Assembly (NCBI GenBank): GCA_914767715.1
Contig: OU612075.1
Span: forward strand, 13,638,001 to 13,702,000
Length of the DNA stretch: 64,000 nt
Direction: 5' to 3'
Source: Membranipora membranacea
Lineage: Eukaryota; Bryozoa; Gymnolaemata; Cheilostomatida; Membraniporidae
Part shown: positions 35,235 through 46,234 of the stretch, one piece after another
Position numbering within the stretch: the stretch's first letter is position 1
How the letters are laid out: each line of letters begins with the position of its first letter
Program-made: the position numbers and the translations under genes
The notes under the pieces: generated by a model
What the model was told of the DNA's origin: nothing
What the model saw: the letters and a program-made list of their open reading frames with translations, nothing else
Database searches by the model: none

Positions 35235-37090
35235 CACTGCCATCTGCTCTATTTGGATGCACGCCAGTCTTTTGTAACTTTTGAGGTTTCAGTCACTGAA
35301 TGATTATGATGTGAAATAAGAAATGGTCTGTGGGGCTTGGGTTGGATGTTGGATAAACAAATGATTACACATCATAAAGACCAGTTTACTTTTCCTGATT
35401 CCGGCTCCACTATTTGTTGCAATAAATTGATGTTTGAATCTAAAACTTTCAATCCAGGATTCCGTACCTAAAATCGTTCATCAACAGAGTCTTTGACTTC
35501 GTTGTTGTTTGATCATTCAATCAGCTAACACTAATACTATAACCTTTTTTGCATATTTATATATGTATTTATGTATAGATTGTGGATACTGAAAATTTCT
35601 AGCCAGGTAGTACTAGTAGCTTGTATTGCTACACATCAGGGAATATTATTCTAAATAAAACTCTAAGGAGTTGTTCCTCTTCTATGTCTGTCAAGATAAC
35701 TCCATATATGACTAGTATATGACTAGAAAACTAAACTTTAATTGGCTAGATGGTTTGTTATTCTGTGAAGGTGCTGTGATCAATGAACTAAAGGTTTAGT
35801 TCATTGCTGTGATGATTTGACATTGTTGAATGGGTGAATCAAAAAACTTTTTTCATTCACCAATTCAACAATCATGGCTTCCTGCTTTTGATGCCTGTGT
35901 GTTCTACTCTTACCAGAACATCAGATTACCTGTAAATGTTATATTCTGTTGTCACTGCTATTGTTAATGCTTATTATCAATCATACAGGAGATTAACTTG
36001 AACTTAACTCGTCGCCCTTGCAAGGGCCGCGCAAATATAAGTCATGCATGTATAACAATTTCCCTTCCAACATTCAGTTTGTGGTAGTTATAGCCTCAGG
36101 ATCTATCAACTCATGTACTACTCATGTATCATGGTTGTCTGCAATTTTACAGGGTATTGTGATATTTTTTGCTTTGAGAAATAAGTGTTTGTCAAAAATT
36201 GTGGTTTATTATTACACTGTTCATTTGCAAGGCAATATCTACACGCATGTGTTTTACAATATCATCAAACTAGCGTTAGTCATTTCAAGTCCAAACTAGA
36301 GGGGAAGTATAATTATTAATGGCAAAGTAAGACATAAACAGTCTGGATCCTATCATTAGTTAGTCAAGAGTTAGAGGGTCGTGTAGTGTCAAGGAGTACT
36401 CCTTGGTAGTGTCATCCCCCCTCGGTCTTATTACATAACTCAATACATATCCAGCTCGACTATTTCTTAGATTGTCTGATGGTAAATCATCAGAGACATA
36501 ACTAAAACCAGTGTCAGTGCGGTGGTGGCAGGGTTGGTGTTTTGTTATACGTTCTGGTGTTGAGACTCTTCTATCCCATGTCATTGCTGAACTCACTGAT
36601 AAGGTTTGTATAATAAATTGTATATATATATACCCGGCTTCCCACAACTCGAATCTTGAATTTTTGTACCACGATAGGGTGCTGGTCCAGCCCAATTGTT
36701 TTTAGTACTGTGACAATCTCTATCTACGCCAGCTCAGCAGCTGTCTTTGTTCAAAATTACATTCATAAAATTTTGATTGAGAAATAAGAGCCCAAGGTTG
36801 CAAAATGTATGTTGTATCAGGTCCTTCGATCCCTGCGCAAGTCCCACGAGCATCAATGAGCTTCTCATGATCAGCAGTAAAACATAAAAAAAAATCAAAT
36901 TCCATATTTTGTTTTTTATTTTTTGTGTTGATAATCTGACTGACTTTCATACCTTTGATTTTCATAGTTTGATTTGTTGTTCAATATATTTGTTAGTGCT
37001 TGGGTGAGGATGCGAGGTATTCAGCGCAGGTGCTTGGTATTGAAAGTTTCTTCTGCTGTTTGGCTGCCAAGTAAGTGAAGTAAGTGAAGC
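35235..37090. other. Intergenic DNA with small hairpins, no gene
   Basis: Begins with the sulfotransferase 3'UTR. Two adjacent hairpins are at 35781-35872. The rest is unique-looking AT-rich sequence. Small frames on both strands (for example around 36018-36299 and 36360-36695) have no signal peptide, domain or splice context and are taken as chance. Confidence 0.5.
35781..35872. repeat. Two adjacent hairpins
   Basis: Hairpin 1 is 35781-35806: caatgaactaaa, a two-base loop, then its exact complement. Hairpin 2 is 35822-35872: 25-base arms (attgttgaatgggtgaatc then A's) with a one-base centre and two mismatches. They lie about 550 bases after the sulfotransferase stop and downstream of its first AATAAA. 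Confidence 0.75.
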
Positions 37091-37480
37091 TTGCTGCCAC
37101 TGGTGGGTGTGCTGCCGCTTATGTGCTGCCAGAGGGTGGGCTTCTGGTTGTTGGCTGCAGTTTGCGGGCTGCAGCTAATGTGCTATCGCTGGTGTGCTCC
37201 CAATGGTACGCCGCAGTTGGTTAGCTATCACTGGAGGGGGTGCCTTCTGGTGTACTGCATCTGGTGTACTGCCCTGCTTGGATGACGCCGGTTGGATGAC
37301 GCCGGTGGGCTGACGCCGGTGGGCTGACGCCGGTGGGCTGAAGCCGGTGGGCTGACGCCGGTGGGCTGACGCCGGTGGGCTGACGCCGGTGGGCTGACGC
37401 CGGTGGGCTGAAGCCGGTGGGCTGACGCCGGTGGGCTGACGCCGGTGGGCTGACGCCGGTGGGCTGACGCCGGTGGGCTT
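37091..37480. repeat. GC-rich 14-bp minisatellite
   Basis: From about 37277 to 37480 the sequence is a regular head-to-tail array of the 14-base unit ctgacgccggtggg. A variant with aagcc in place of acgcc recurs 70 bases apart, at 37338 and 37408, hinting at a five-unit higher-order repeat. Upstream (37091-37270) lies a degenerate zone of related words such as tggtgtgctgccgc. The array is strikingly GC-rich against its AT-rich surroundings. Open frames through it on the minus strand are a by-product of the unit lacking stop codons. Confidence 0.9.
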
Positions 37481-37559
37481 CCCAGGGCTCAAAACCAGGG
37501 CACGCCTGAAGGCACAAAGGCATGATATCTTCAACTTTCATATTTTCACTTCAGTTTAA

Positions 37560-38710
37560 AAAAAAATTGTCCTGCTTTTTTGGTTCGACAGGCTCACTAG
37601 CAATTTGAAGGAGATTAAAAAGTTTATCTATAAAACTTTCAAATGTCACTGATTTCAAAAATAGCCTGTTGCAAATCAAGGTGACACAGTTTCTCATTCA
37701 GATTGGTGATTGATTTGGCTTCGTCAAAAGATGACCTCTTGTTTGAATATTTGTTTTGGATTTTTGTAAATAAAGGATATACATATTGGCAGATGATCAG
37801 CGATGGTGTAGCACTGTTCAAGTCTTTGTTCATTTTCCAATAACATAAGAAGGCTAGGTAGCCCAGACAGGACTGCGGCTAGGCCAGCCATGAAGGAAGG
37901 AAAAGCACCAGAGACAGCATGTTACGAACACAACTCCTGCCCGACTCATCCACACGCACCAAATGTGCCTCGCAGCCATCAAGTAGTTGTTATCAAACCA
38001 GGTTTCTGATAAAACTATGCACAAAAAATTCACATTAATTTCTGTTAGTTGGCCTATTATATCAAACAAATATTATGAGATTTGACAAGTTTGTAGCTAA
38101 GCCAGATTGGTGACAAAGTCGCTCTCGTGTGTACATTGTGTCTCCATGATAGAACATTTCTGTGATGTACTGGGATTGAATGGCAAACTGAGAATAGATT
38201 ACTGTAGAATATCAAGCATGGCTTGTCATCATCTTACGCATGTAAATAAGGTCCACATGTACTTGAAGTTCAGCTCTGACCCACGTTGTCTGGCATTGAA
38301 AAATTGCGCCTGCATAGTAGATCGGTTGAGAGATTCATTGATGATTATTTTGTGGTTTTGGATATCCCATGAGCTTTCTACCATCATAGATGAAGTCACA
38401 AATCTCCATTGACACAAATCTTACAAAGATGGGTGGAGGGCTAGTTGTCTGTTCAGATTTAGGTTGAAGCCGGTACATGCTGTCAATGTCATCAGCTTTT
38501 ACATTTCCACATTCCATTTTCTTGGCCAAAGTTGTGATGATGTGACGTAGATTTTCATGATTAGTTTTAGGGATGCCGGTTATAGGTTGTGTTTTTGTCA
38601 ACTGTGTATCAAGTAGAGAAGTTACTTGCTTCTTCAGGGCATTTATCTCTGCTTTCAGTTCTGCTTCGTCAGCTTTGTTTCTATCGCTGCTTGTTTACGC
38701 TCCATTTTGT
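37560..38710 (-). pseudogene. Dead LINE fragment (ORF1 and start of ORF2)
   Basis: Minus-strand reading gives ORF1-like protein: KAEINALKKQVTSLL, then DIDSMYRLQPKS, PIFVRFVSMEICDFIYDGRK, a frame change near 38360, and IIINESLNRSTMQAQFFNAR followed by LNFKYMWTLFTCV. This is the usual ending of LINE ORF1 proteins. Downstream on the same strand, EINVNFLCIVLSETWFDNN (about 38055-38000) matches the LSETW motif of the apurinic-type endonuclease that starts ORF2. Frameshifts, stops and the absence of reverse transcriptase show it is inactive and truncated. A CR1/L2-like class is likely but not proven. Confidence 0.7.
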
Positions 38711-39291
38711 CGAGTCTCCTAGTTACCTACAGCAATTGATTGTAGTTGTACACTAACATTATCAGTTATCCACACCTGCATTTTCAGCTTCAAAGTATGC
38801 ATATTAAGCTTGATAGGCGGTAGGGATATTTTTGTAATCTGAGCATATCAATGATTAATCACAATCATGAAATGACCAATGATAAGCTGATGTTAGTTTG
38901 GAATGTGTAGCTGTATTAAGCAGTTTCCTTTTGAGCCCTGCACTGGTTAGTTGATAGTTGTTGTAGATGACTGCTAACTCAAATTACCCCAGCGTTATCA
39001 TTCGCAGCTTTACACATAATATTCATCCTTACTCAGTGAGACTTTTGCATATGGGTTTTACCTTTTCTAAACATTATCAGTGAAACTGACTGGCTGTGGT
39101 TATGTATTACCCATAGACCTACTAATTAGTAGGTCTATGGTATTACATTATTCTCAAATCAATTGCTCATAAATCAATAGTGAAGCAATGAGGAACTTGC
39201 GTATCATGTCAGTTGAATAAAGACACATTCACGAAGACTAGCTTGTAACTTTCTATGTGATCGTATGTTTTATTAGATTGTAGAGCAGAAG
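38711..39291. other. Upstream region of the TRIM-like gene
   Basis: No coding frames. Contains a perfect 30-base palindrome at 39111-39140 (arms ccatagacctactaa). A possible acceptor (ttttattag) ends just before the ATG of the following gene, so a noncoding first exon may lie here. Confidence 0.5.
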
Positions 39292-42200
39292 ATGGCATCT
39301 GTACACAGCGATGATGAGAGGATCTTATCTTGCGATAGTTGTATGGAAGTTGAAGGGTACATCATGGATCCGAAGCGTCTACCTTGTCAGCATATATCCT
39401 GTATGAAATGTCTAGAGGACCATCTTAAAGATGACGGCATTATCAAATGTTCAAAGTGCAAGTAAGTTTTCGTAATAATGTCAATGTCAGTAACGCAGAA
39501 TGAGGGAGCCTATCTACCTTTTGCTAGTTTACTATACCAGATTTATCAGAAAATTGAATACTCGTAAATACCAGGCCATATCACAGCAACTCCATTCTGT
39601 AAAAGAAATGAGGCGGCTGTAGTTGAAACGCTAATAAACACCTGTTTTCATGAGATTTTATGATAAAATGATAAAACGTATGTATCGATAGAACCCAGGA
39701 CTATAGTCTTGACTTGTGCCAACAGCATCAAACTCTTGACTTCCCACTAATCACAGATCGATAGTGTGAATATTTGGGATATGCAGTAGTGCTGCGGCTG
39801 ACCTCTTCAACTGGGTACACACTATTTTCCTACATCAAATTTGTCTCACGCTATCATGTTTTGAGCAGTCTTACGTCTAGGCTGCTTTTTGTCTTGTTCT
39901 CGTTGAGATGTAGTGCTGTCGCTGACCGCCTTTTAAAATGATGTAATAGAATATCTTGTTAAAATCATATAGTCGTGTTTCCTGCTGACCATATTAATCA
40001 CTTAACATTTCACTTACCTAACCGATTGTGAAGAAAATTGCAGGTGTGCTGCCGCGCTGCCGCTGACATGATTGCTACAACCGGGTACACTCTCAGTTTT
40101 GGATTCAGCATGTTGTTCTACCCTAGATATACCCTTGTTTAAAACTCGTAACATTTCACATATTATTAGCGATTTTGAGAAAAATTGCGATATGCTGCCG
40201 CGCTGCCGATCTTCCGCTGACATGATTGCTACGACTGGGTACACTAGACAAAGTTTGGTCAATTTGCCTGCATTCCGAGTGGCTCCCGATCCACTGGTCA
40301 CGTCGCGGCGTGACCAGTGGATCGGGACCAACAGGCATGCAAGCAATTGGATCAAACTAGACTAGATTTGTTCTAGGTTACACACTTGTTTCTTTATATT
40401 CAGCACGTTGTTATACCCTTGAAACACCTTTTATTTAAAGTCTCAATTTTTAGAAGAAATGAGGATGCTGCCCCGCTGCTGCTGACATGATCGCTACAAA
40501 TGGGTACACCCATAGTTTTGGATTCAGCACGTTTTTCCACCCTAGAAACACCTTTTATTGAATTCTTAACATTTCACTTATTATATGCAATTTTGAGAAA
40601 TATTGCGGATATGCTGCCGCAAGACAGTATCATACTAACCTCATAAAGATCTGACATTATACTTATTGAAAATTTTAAACTTGTCCTGATCTAACACGAG
40701 CAGACTTCTGCAAGTTTACTTGGTAAATAAATTGGCAAGTCAACAAAATCCCCACAATGCAGTTTCAACCTGGAGTTCCCTGAAGATTAGTTATGTCCCC
40801 ACACATATAATGCAAAAAAAAAACACCTTTTAATTTCTAAATATGACCACTAAAACTGGGTACACCCGGTGAATTTTACAGAAGAAACATCAATGAAGTA
40901 TAATATGCGATCAGTTTCCTGCCATCAAAAATTGTCCGTGCCATTATTTTATAGAGCAGTTACAGCTAGGCTGCTTCTGGCCTAGTTTGCTTGACAGATT
41001 AGTTGTGCACAAACATTAAAATTCACTGCAATTAAACAATTTCTGCATGAATAATTTGCAAGAAAAATGACTTGTCTGAGTTTAGGGCGGCCGTTGGCTC
41101 AATGATCTAAACCCCTGTCTTAGGGTTAAAAAGGGCAAGTTTGTGGGACGCTTATACAATGACTGTCCTCTATTTGGTGGTCACCTTTGGTCACATTTCA
41201 CTGCCATGTTCCTGCGTGGATGGCGGGTTTCTGCTTGATCCCAAGTTCTACCAGACTCATCCATCGCACTCGATCTTCAGCATCTGATCCATCTAGATCA
41301 AGCCATCTAAGGTCTGAGTTTACTGTATCGCACCATCTTTGTTTCGATGACTGTCCTTTATTGATCAGATCAAAGGTTAGTTGCAGCAAGAGACCTTTTT
41401 CTATCGTTCTGGTCTCAGGCTACCAAATATTTTTTGTTATTTCTCAGGTGATAGTATGGAGAAGACTCATCCATCATTGGATTGCACTTCTCATATATAT
41501 GTGACCAATCTGGTTAGGGGTTGGGGGTGATAGTGACATGACTTGGAACATCCACTGCGGCTTCAATTGACAGTTTCCACATGTATTCTTTAGTGATGTA
41601 CCTGAACAGCAGGCTATAGCTGAGCTCTTATCTGCTCTAGATGGCTATGAATCCTTCTGTGATACCTGCAAGAAAAAAGGAGAGCCAAGAAAGACAGCAA
41701 AGGTTTTCTGTACAGAGTGTAAAAGAAGATACTGTGCAGCTCATGAAGAGGTTCGTGGCTAAGCACATGTTATTCTGTTACAAATAGACTAGGAGGTCGC
41801 TCAGTTGGTAAAAGACCTGCTCATCAAATGCCAGTCTTTAATCACCTGAGTTCGGGCGTGAATGTACATTGACACTCAACCAAACCAACCAACAGGAAAG
41901 CTATTACCTTTTTCAGAGGAAACATGATGATTTTCCAATCCAGTTTTCACATTACAAGCAATGTTTAATTCTAGACACATGATGACCTGAACGAAGGGCA
42001 TCAGATGATATCAATTAAAGCTTATAGAGAGTCAGCGTTCTCAGGAGGGCTGCGCTACTGTCAGCACCACAAATCAGAGCCCATTACTATTGGTTGTGAC
42101 TCATGCTGGATTACTGTATGCCCGCTATGTTTATCTTCCTCTGGTGAATGTAGAAATGGTAATATTTAAGTGTAACTTGCGGAAACAGGCTACCATAAGC

Positions 42201-45200
42201 ACCTGCCAACATAAATAAATGAGAAAAACTACTTGGTGGTAGGCACTCTCAAGCTTTTCATCGTCATATGTTTAAGTGTCTAATACGCTAATAACCTGCA
42301 AAACTTGTAAGCGATCTTTCAACGGCCTGGGTACTTTGGGGTTCAGACATACAGATGCCACAATCTGATAATGTGAATCTTTATAAGAACTCAAGCTAGC
42401 GCAATGTATGTCAAACTTGATGTCCATACCTTTAACATTAATAATAATAATATTAATTTTGGTTATCAATTCAACTGTTGTTGAAACCCTACCAAAATCT
42501 AACAAGTTACTTTTGTAAAACTTTACTTCTTTTATATTGATTTCTGCCACAGAGGGTGGGCATAAGTTTGTGGCCTTGATAGAACTGGAAAAAAAATTCA
42601 ACGGATGTATGCAGCCATTGAATGAAAAGCTGGAGGCAAGGTTCGACTATCTGTCTGTCATTGTAAATGAAGCAACACAGAGTTTGAATGAATGGGATGG
42701 AGACACCGAATATTCTGTAGGCAATCTCCAAAATATTAGAGATGAGCAGGTATTGCAGATTTTCACAAAGATTTTATTTCCTGTTTCAACTTTGATGATA
42801 TTAGAGGATTTTTAAAGTTTTTTTAGTTTCAAATTTTTGTGGTTGTTGCCAATGAACAATTTGCAGCGGTCTTTTTCTGCTGCTGAAGCACACATTTTGT
42901 GAAAATTATCAGTGAATGCTTAAAGAACATTTAGATGACATTGCATTAAATTCAATGAACCTAAGTGTTGTTGTTGAGTTCTTTGAGTATGATTTGCCAA
43001 TAAGATATAAAAGTTTTTATCTCCCTTAGTTGTTTCCTTTTTTTTTTGATAGCTACTACAGATCAGGAAAAAGTATGCCGACCTTGAAGAGGAATACAGA
43101 AGGTCAAGAGATAAAGGTAAACAACAGCTGTCAGAGTACAAGGAGAAGGCAGAAACCAAACTTGAAGGCTTGTATGGGTCCCTGAAGCGGCTAAGGAATG
43201 ATCTTTTAAGGAAGCATGTGGTATGATATGTGTCTTATATACCGGGAAACCAAATCCTGATATATGTCTTGGGCTAAACTGTTTTGTAAAAAGCTGATAA
43301 AACTGGTAAAAAAATAAAGTTATCTCTAACAAAATGTTGAGTAGAAAAATGTTGTTGTCAATGATTTCTATCTTTTTGGTTTAAAACAAAACTTTTCCCA
43401 TGTTTGCACATAGTTGCACGAGTCAGCGCTTTATTTGTCTTCACATACTTGCACGAGTCAGCGCTTTATTTGTCTTCACTTACCTTGTTTTTTCAGGTTG
43501 ATGTCTTAAATGAGAGGGATTCTTTTATGACGAGGATACAATCACTTATAAATGAAACATTTCCTGAGACAACCATCAGACGACAAAAACGTTTTACAAC
43601 TACAAGTAGGAATTAAACTTTATAAATCAAAATAAATGCACACTTTGACTGGGTGGTGAATGTAAAAGTTTGAGCACTTTACTCTGCTGCAATGATATAA
43701 GGCATGCTTAATCAAATAACCTACATTGATTAATTGCAAAGTCAGTCAGCCCGCTATGCCACACCCAATGTAAAAATGAACTTACGCGGCATTTTGAACT
43801 CCAGAATGAACATTTTCAACACTCATATATGGAGGAAAGTCACACAATTGGAAAGTGATGAGAGTCTAAGCAATGAATTTACTCCTTGTCTGTATAACTA
43901 AATTGAACTTTTTATTCACATCTTTAGGAACCGAATTCAGAGATATTGAATTGAAGATTGAGGCAGTAGATGACATTCATCTAGGACCTGATCGCTCTCA
44001 GACAGAGATTCTACCCACTTCAATTAAGCTTGTCAAGCAGGTCGGAATTGGTGATCCTCGCAGGGTCTGTCATTACCAAGGTTACACGTATGTTGCCACA
44101 TCAAACTTTGACATTGACAGGATAGATAGTCAGGGCAACATTACCCTGTCCTTCATATCGACACTACCAGGACATCCAGCAGGAATAATTGCACACGCAG
44201 ACAGGTTGTACCTGCTAGTTGAAGGGCACCCTCGTTCTGTACATGTGTTTGACCTGACAGGAAAAGAAATACAATCATGGCAGCATGATGCTGACAGCAG
44301 TCGTTATACTTATCGCTCACTTGCCTTAGTCAACAATGAACTTGTTGTTGGAGACGAAAGAAAGAAACAATTTGTTGTCTTCTCGCTGACAGGGAATGTG
44401 CTCCAATCGATTGAATGCAGCAGAATTGATGGATATCAGCTGTCTCTATGCCAAGCTGGAGATGACTCCATAATTGTGGCACACGTAAAAAGCAGCCATG
44501 AACATAATCCTGTCACTAGTGATGAGATGTCTTTATGTGCAGTACCCTTCCCCAACTCCCAGGGGATCGTCAAACGTTGGGCTCAGTCTACCCCTACCCT
44601 TTTGACAGATGAACTTTACAGAGTGAACTTGAAAACAGGAGCAATAGAATGGAGTACAAAGGAAATAACAAATCCTACTTGTCTCACAAAGCTCAATGAG
44701 AAGTTTACCCTTGTATCTTGTTGGAGTGAGAGAATGAGGAGTAGATGCTTCATTATTGATACATTGACCGGTTAGTTCTGAGACTTTCATGGTATTAACC
44801 ACTACATGTAAATGGTGATGTAGAAAAATCTAGGGTTGAAAACTGGGGGCGTAAGCCCCCACCCCCTCCTAAGTACCTGGAAAGTAGCATTTGCTTCTCT
44901 GATATCCTAACATCAAAGCAAGCACACAAAAAATCATTGTGATTCCGCCTCATCACTGCATTATTCTTCTCTTTAATTAAACTGGTCACCATTGAAACTT
45001 GTCAGTTTCAAAGCTTAAATAAAGCACATTGTAGTGTATCACATTTTAAATATCCAGGACTTCTTGTGTTCCTGCACAAACACATATCATGTTTGTTTTC
45101 AGGTAACATTGTGAGAGAGCTGACCATTCCCAGCAATCACCTGATGTTAGATATGTGCGTTGAAGGTGATACCGTCATCATAGTACCTAGAGTTCATGAT

Positions 45201-45236
45201 AATTCTGTTCTACACTGCAGGCTCAAATATTTATAA
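39292..45236 (+). CDS. TRIM-like E3 ubiquitin ligase: RING, two B-boxes, coiled coil, propeller
   Basis: Eight exons join to 653 aa: 39292-39461, 41594-41750, 41975-42158, 42553-42749, 43053-43220, 43497-43605, 43928-44770 and 45103-45236. Residues 14-56 form a C3HC4 RING (C14, C17, C32, H34, C37, C40, C53, C56), implying E2 recruitment and ubiquitin transfer. B-box 1 lies at about 80-120 (CDTC, CTEC, CAAH) and B-box 2 at about 135-165 (CQHH, CDSC, CPLC). A helical coiled coil spans about 175-325. The single long exon 7 and exon 8 encode about 325 residues of beta-rich repeats (for example GYTYVATSNFDIDRIDSQGN and HVFDLTGKEIQSW) that look like a six-bladed or NHL-type propeller for substrate binding. 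Exon 2 uses a weak GTTCGT donor. An AATAAA stands at 45781. The subfamily and substrate are unknown; invertebrates have many lineage-specific members. Confidence 0.88.
39780..40870 (+). repeat. Degenerate repeat array in the TRIM-like first intron
   Basis: The words gctgccgc, gctgacatgattgctac, gggtacac and ttttggattcagca(c/t)gtt recur in order. The gggtacac core appears at 39813, 40083, 40237, 40502 and 40858. Unit lengths vary, so it is an old degenerate array. A hairpin element has inserted into one unit (40245-40375). Confidence 0.65.
40245..40375. mobile_element. Palindromic hairpin insertion, second family member
   Basis: About 131 bases with imperfect inverted arms (outer tagacaaagtttggtc; inner perfect gatccactggtcacg / cgtgaccagtggatc) around a short cgcg centre. 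It splits an array unit, so the word GGGTACAC (40237-40244) is followed after the insert by GGTTACAC (40376-40383), consistent with an 8-base target duplication. It shares tttgcctgc, the gagt.gc.ccc stretch and gtgaccagt with the hairpin at 29302-29412. Confidence 0.7.
41790..41880 (+). mobile_element. tRNA-derived SINE-like fragment
   Basis: Begins ggaggtcgctcagttggtaaaagacc, which is close to a tRNA D-arm with A box. It continues through a degenerate anticodon region to gagttcgggcg, a weakened B box. The arms do not close well enough for a functional tRNA. It lies in the TRIM-like intron 41751-41974. Confidence 0.45.
43411..43485 (+). repeat. 37-bp tandem duplication before a splice acceptor
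   Basis: The block ttgcacgagtcagcgctt with its following tatttgtcttcac occurs twice head to tail, ending about 12 bases before the acceptor of the TRIM-like exon at 43497. The duplicated pyrimidine stretch falls in the branch-point/polypyrimidine region. Confidence 0.8.
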
Positions 45237-46234
45237 GCAAGCCTAGACATTGACCAACTAATGGTTTAAATCTAAGACGATACCTGGCTGTAACTTCCTC
45301 AACGCCTTGTCTCCCCTGTTAATGATCCAGCGTGTATACCTCTTAGATAGGAGTATTACTCAAGCTACGTCTAAAACAGGAGGCTTGATTCCTTGATGGG
45401 TATTACGTTACTTATTATATGTATGATACACAATATAGTAGTGCTTTCCAAGTTTTTGCTCTGACTTTGGCCATAACCATTAGAATTTTTTGAATGGGCA
45501 GAAAGGGTGTTGTCAGTTGTGGTCACATCTCACCGCAATCTATCTGAGGTAAGGCGATTCAACACTACAGTAACGTGGTAGGTGATAAATCTGCGATGTC
45601 TTACAGCACCCTGAGGCTTGCAAACCTCTATTCCACTTGATACTAGATTTAGGCTGAACACAGACCTGCAAGCCCTAGTGACGCAACGCTGAATTCTGCC
45701 TGTGAAGAGTTACAGGTTATAGTATGAGCGGCTTTTTCAATTAAGAACCTAAGATATATCTTCGCAACACAGATTGTATAAATAAACATCCTTGACATCA
45801 ATTTTGTTCATAATATTTGTTCTTAGAGTACTGAACTTTTTAGTTATGCTGAGTTCGACATCTGTTGATATATACACTTACACACTTAAAGCTCATGTGA
45901 TTCAGGGTCCAAGGATACTACATAATACTTGACCAGTGTGAACACTAATAATGATAGCCAACCAAGTGAAATTTACTACAGTGGTTATGTTCTCTGTACA
46001 AATGGGGGGACAACTCAGGCATGAACAAAGATAGTAATGAGCAACCAATGAGAAAAGGTGAACAGCAATATTGACCAATCACCGACACTTCTAAAATCTC
46101 TAGCTACCCAACTATACTCCATTCTCAGAAATTAGGAAATAGCAATTTTTGGAAGGAAGGAACTATAGATATAGATTAGAACTTTTAGAAACAAACTGAT
46201 AAATTTCTTACTGCAACAACCAAAATCCTCTGAA
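45237..46234. other. Intergenic DNA between the TRIM-like gene and VPS36
   Basis: Holds the TRIM-like 3'UTR with AATAAA at 45781-45786 and then about 450 bases that must contain the VPS36 promoter. No TATA box or CpG-rich block is evident. No other gene seen. Confidence 0.5.

Noticed and set aside
36018-36695. Small frames on both strands after the sulfotransferase
   Set aside because: No domain, no consistent start or splice context, and opposite-strand overlap. Chance frames.
37175-37541. Two overlapping minus-strand frames encoding a Pro/Ala/Ser-rich repeat protein
   Set aside because: Both arise from the 14-bp minisatellite, whose unit has no stop codon in these frames. There is no start context, splice signal or domain outside the repeat.
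41086-41155. tRNA-like sequence (ttggctcaatgatctaaac) in the TRIM-like intron
   Set aside because: Only the A box is recognisable. No B box or closing acceptor stem is present, so it is too weak to call.
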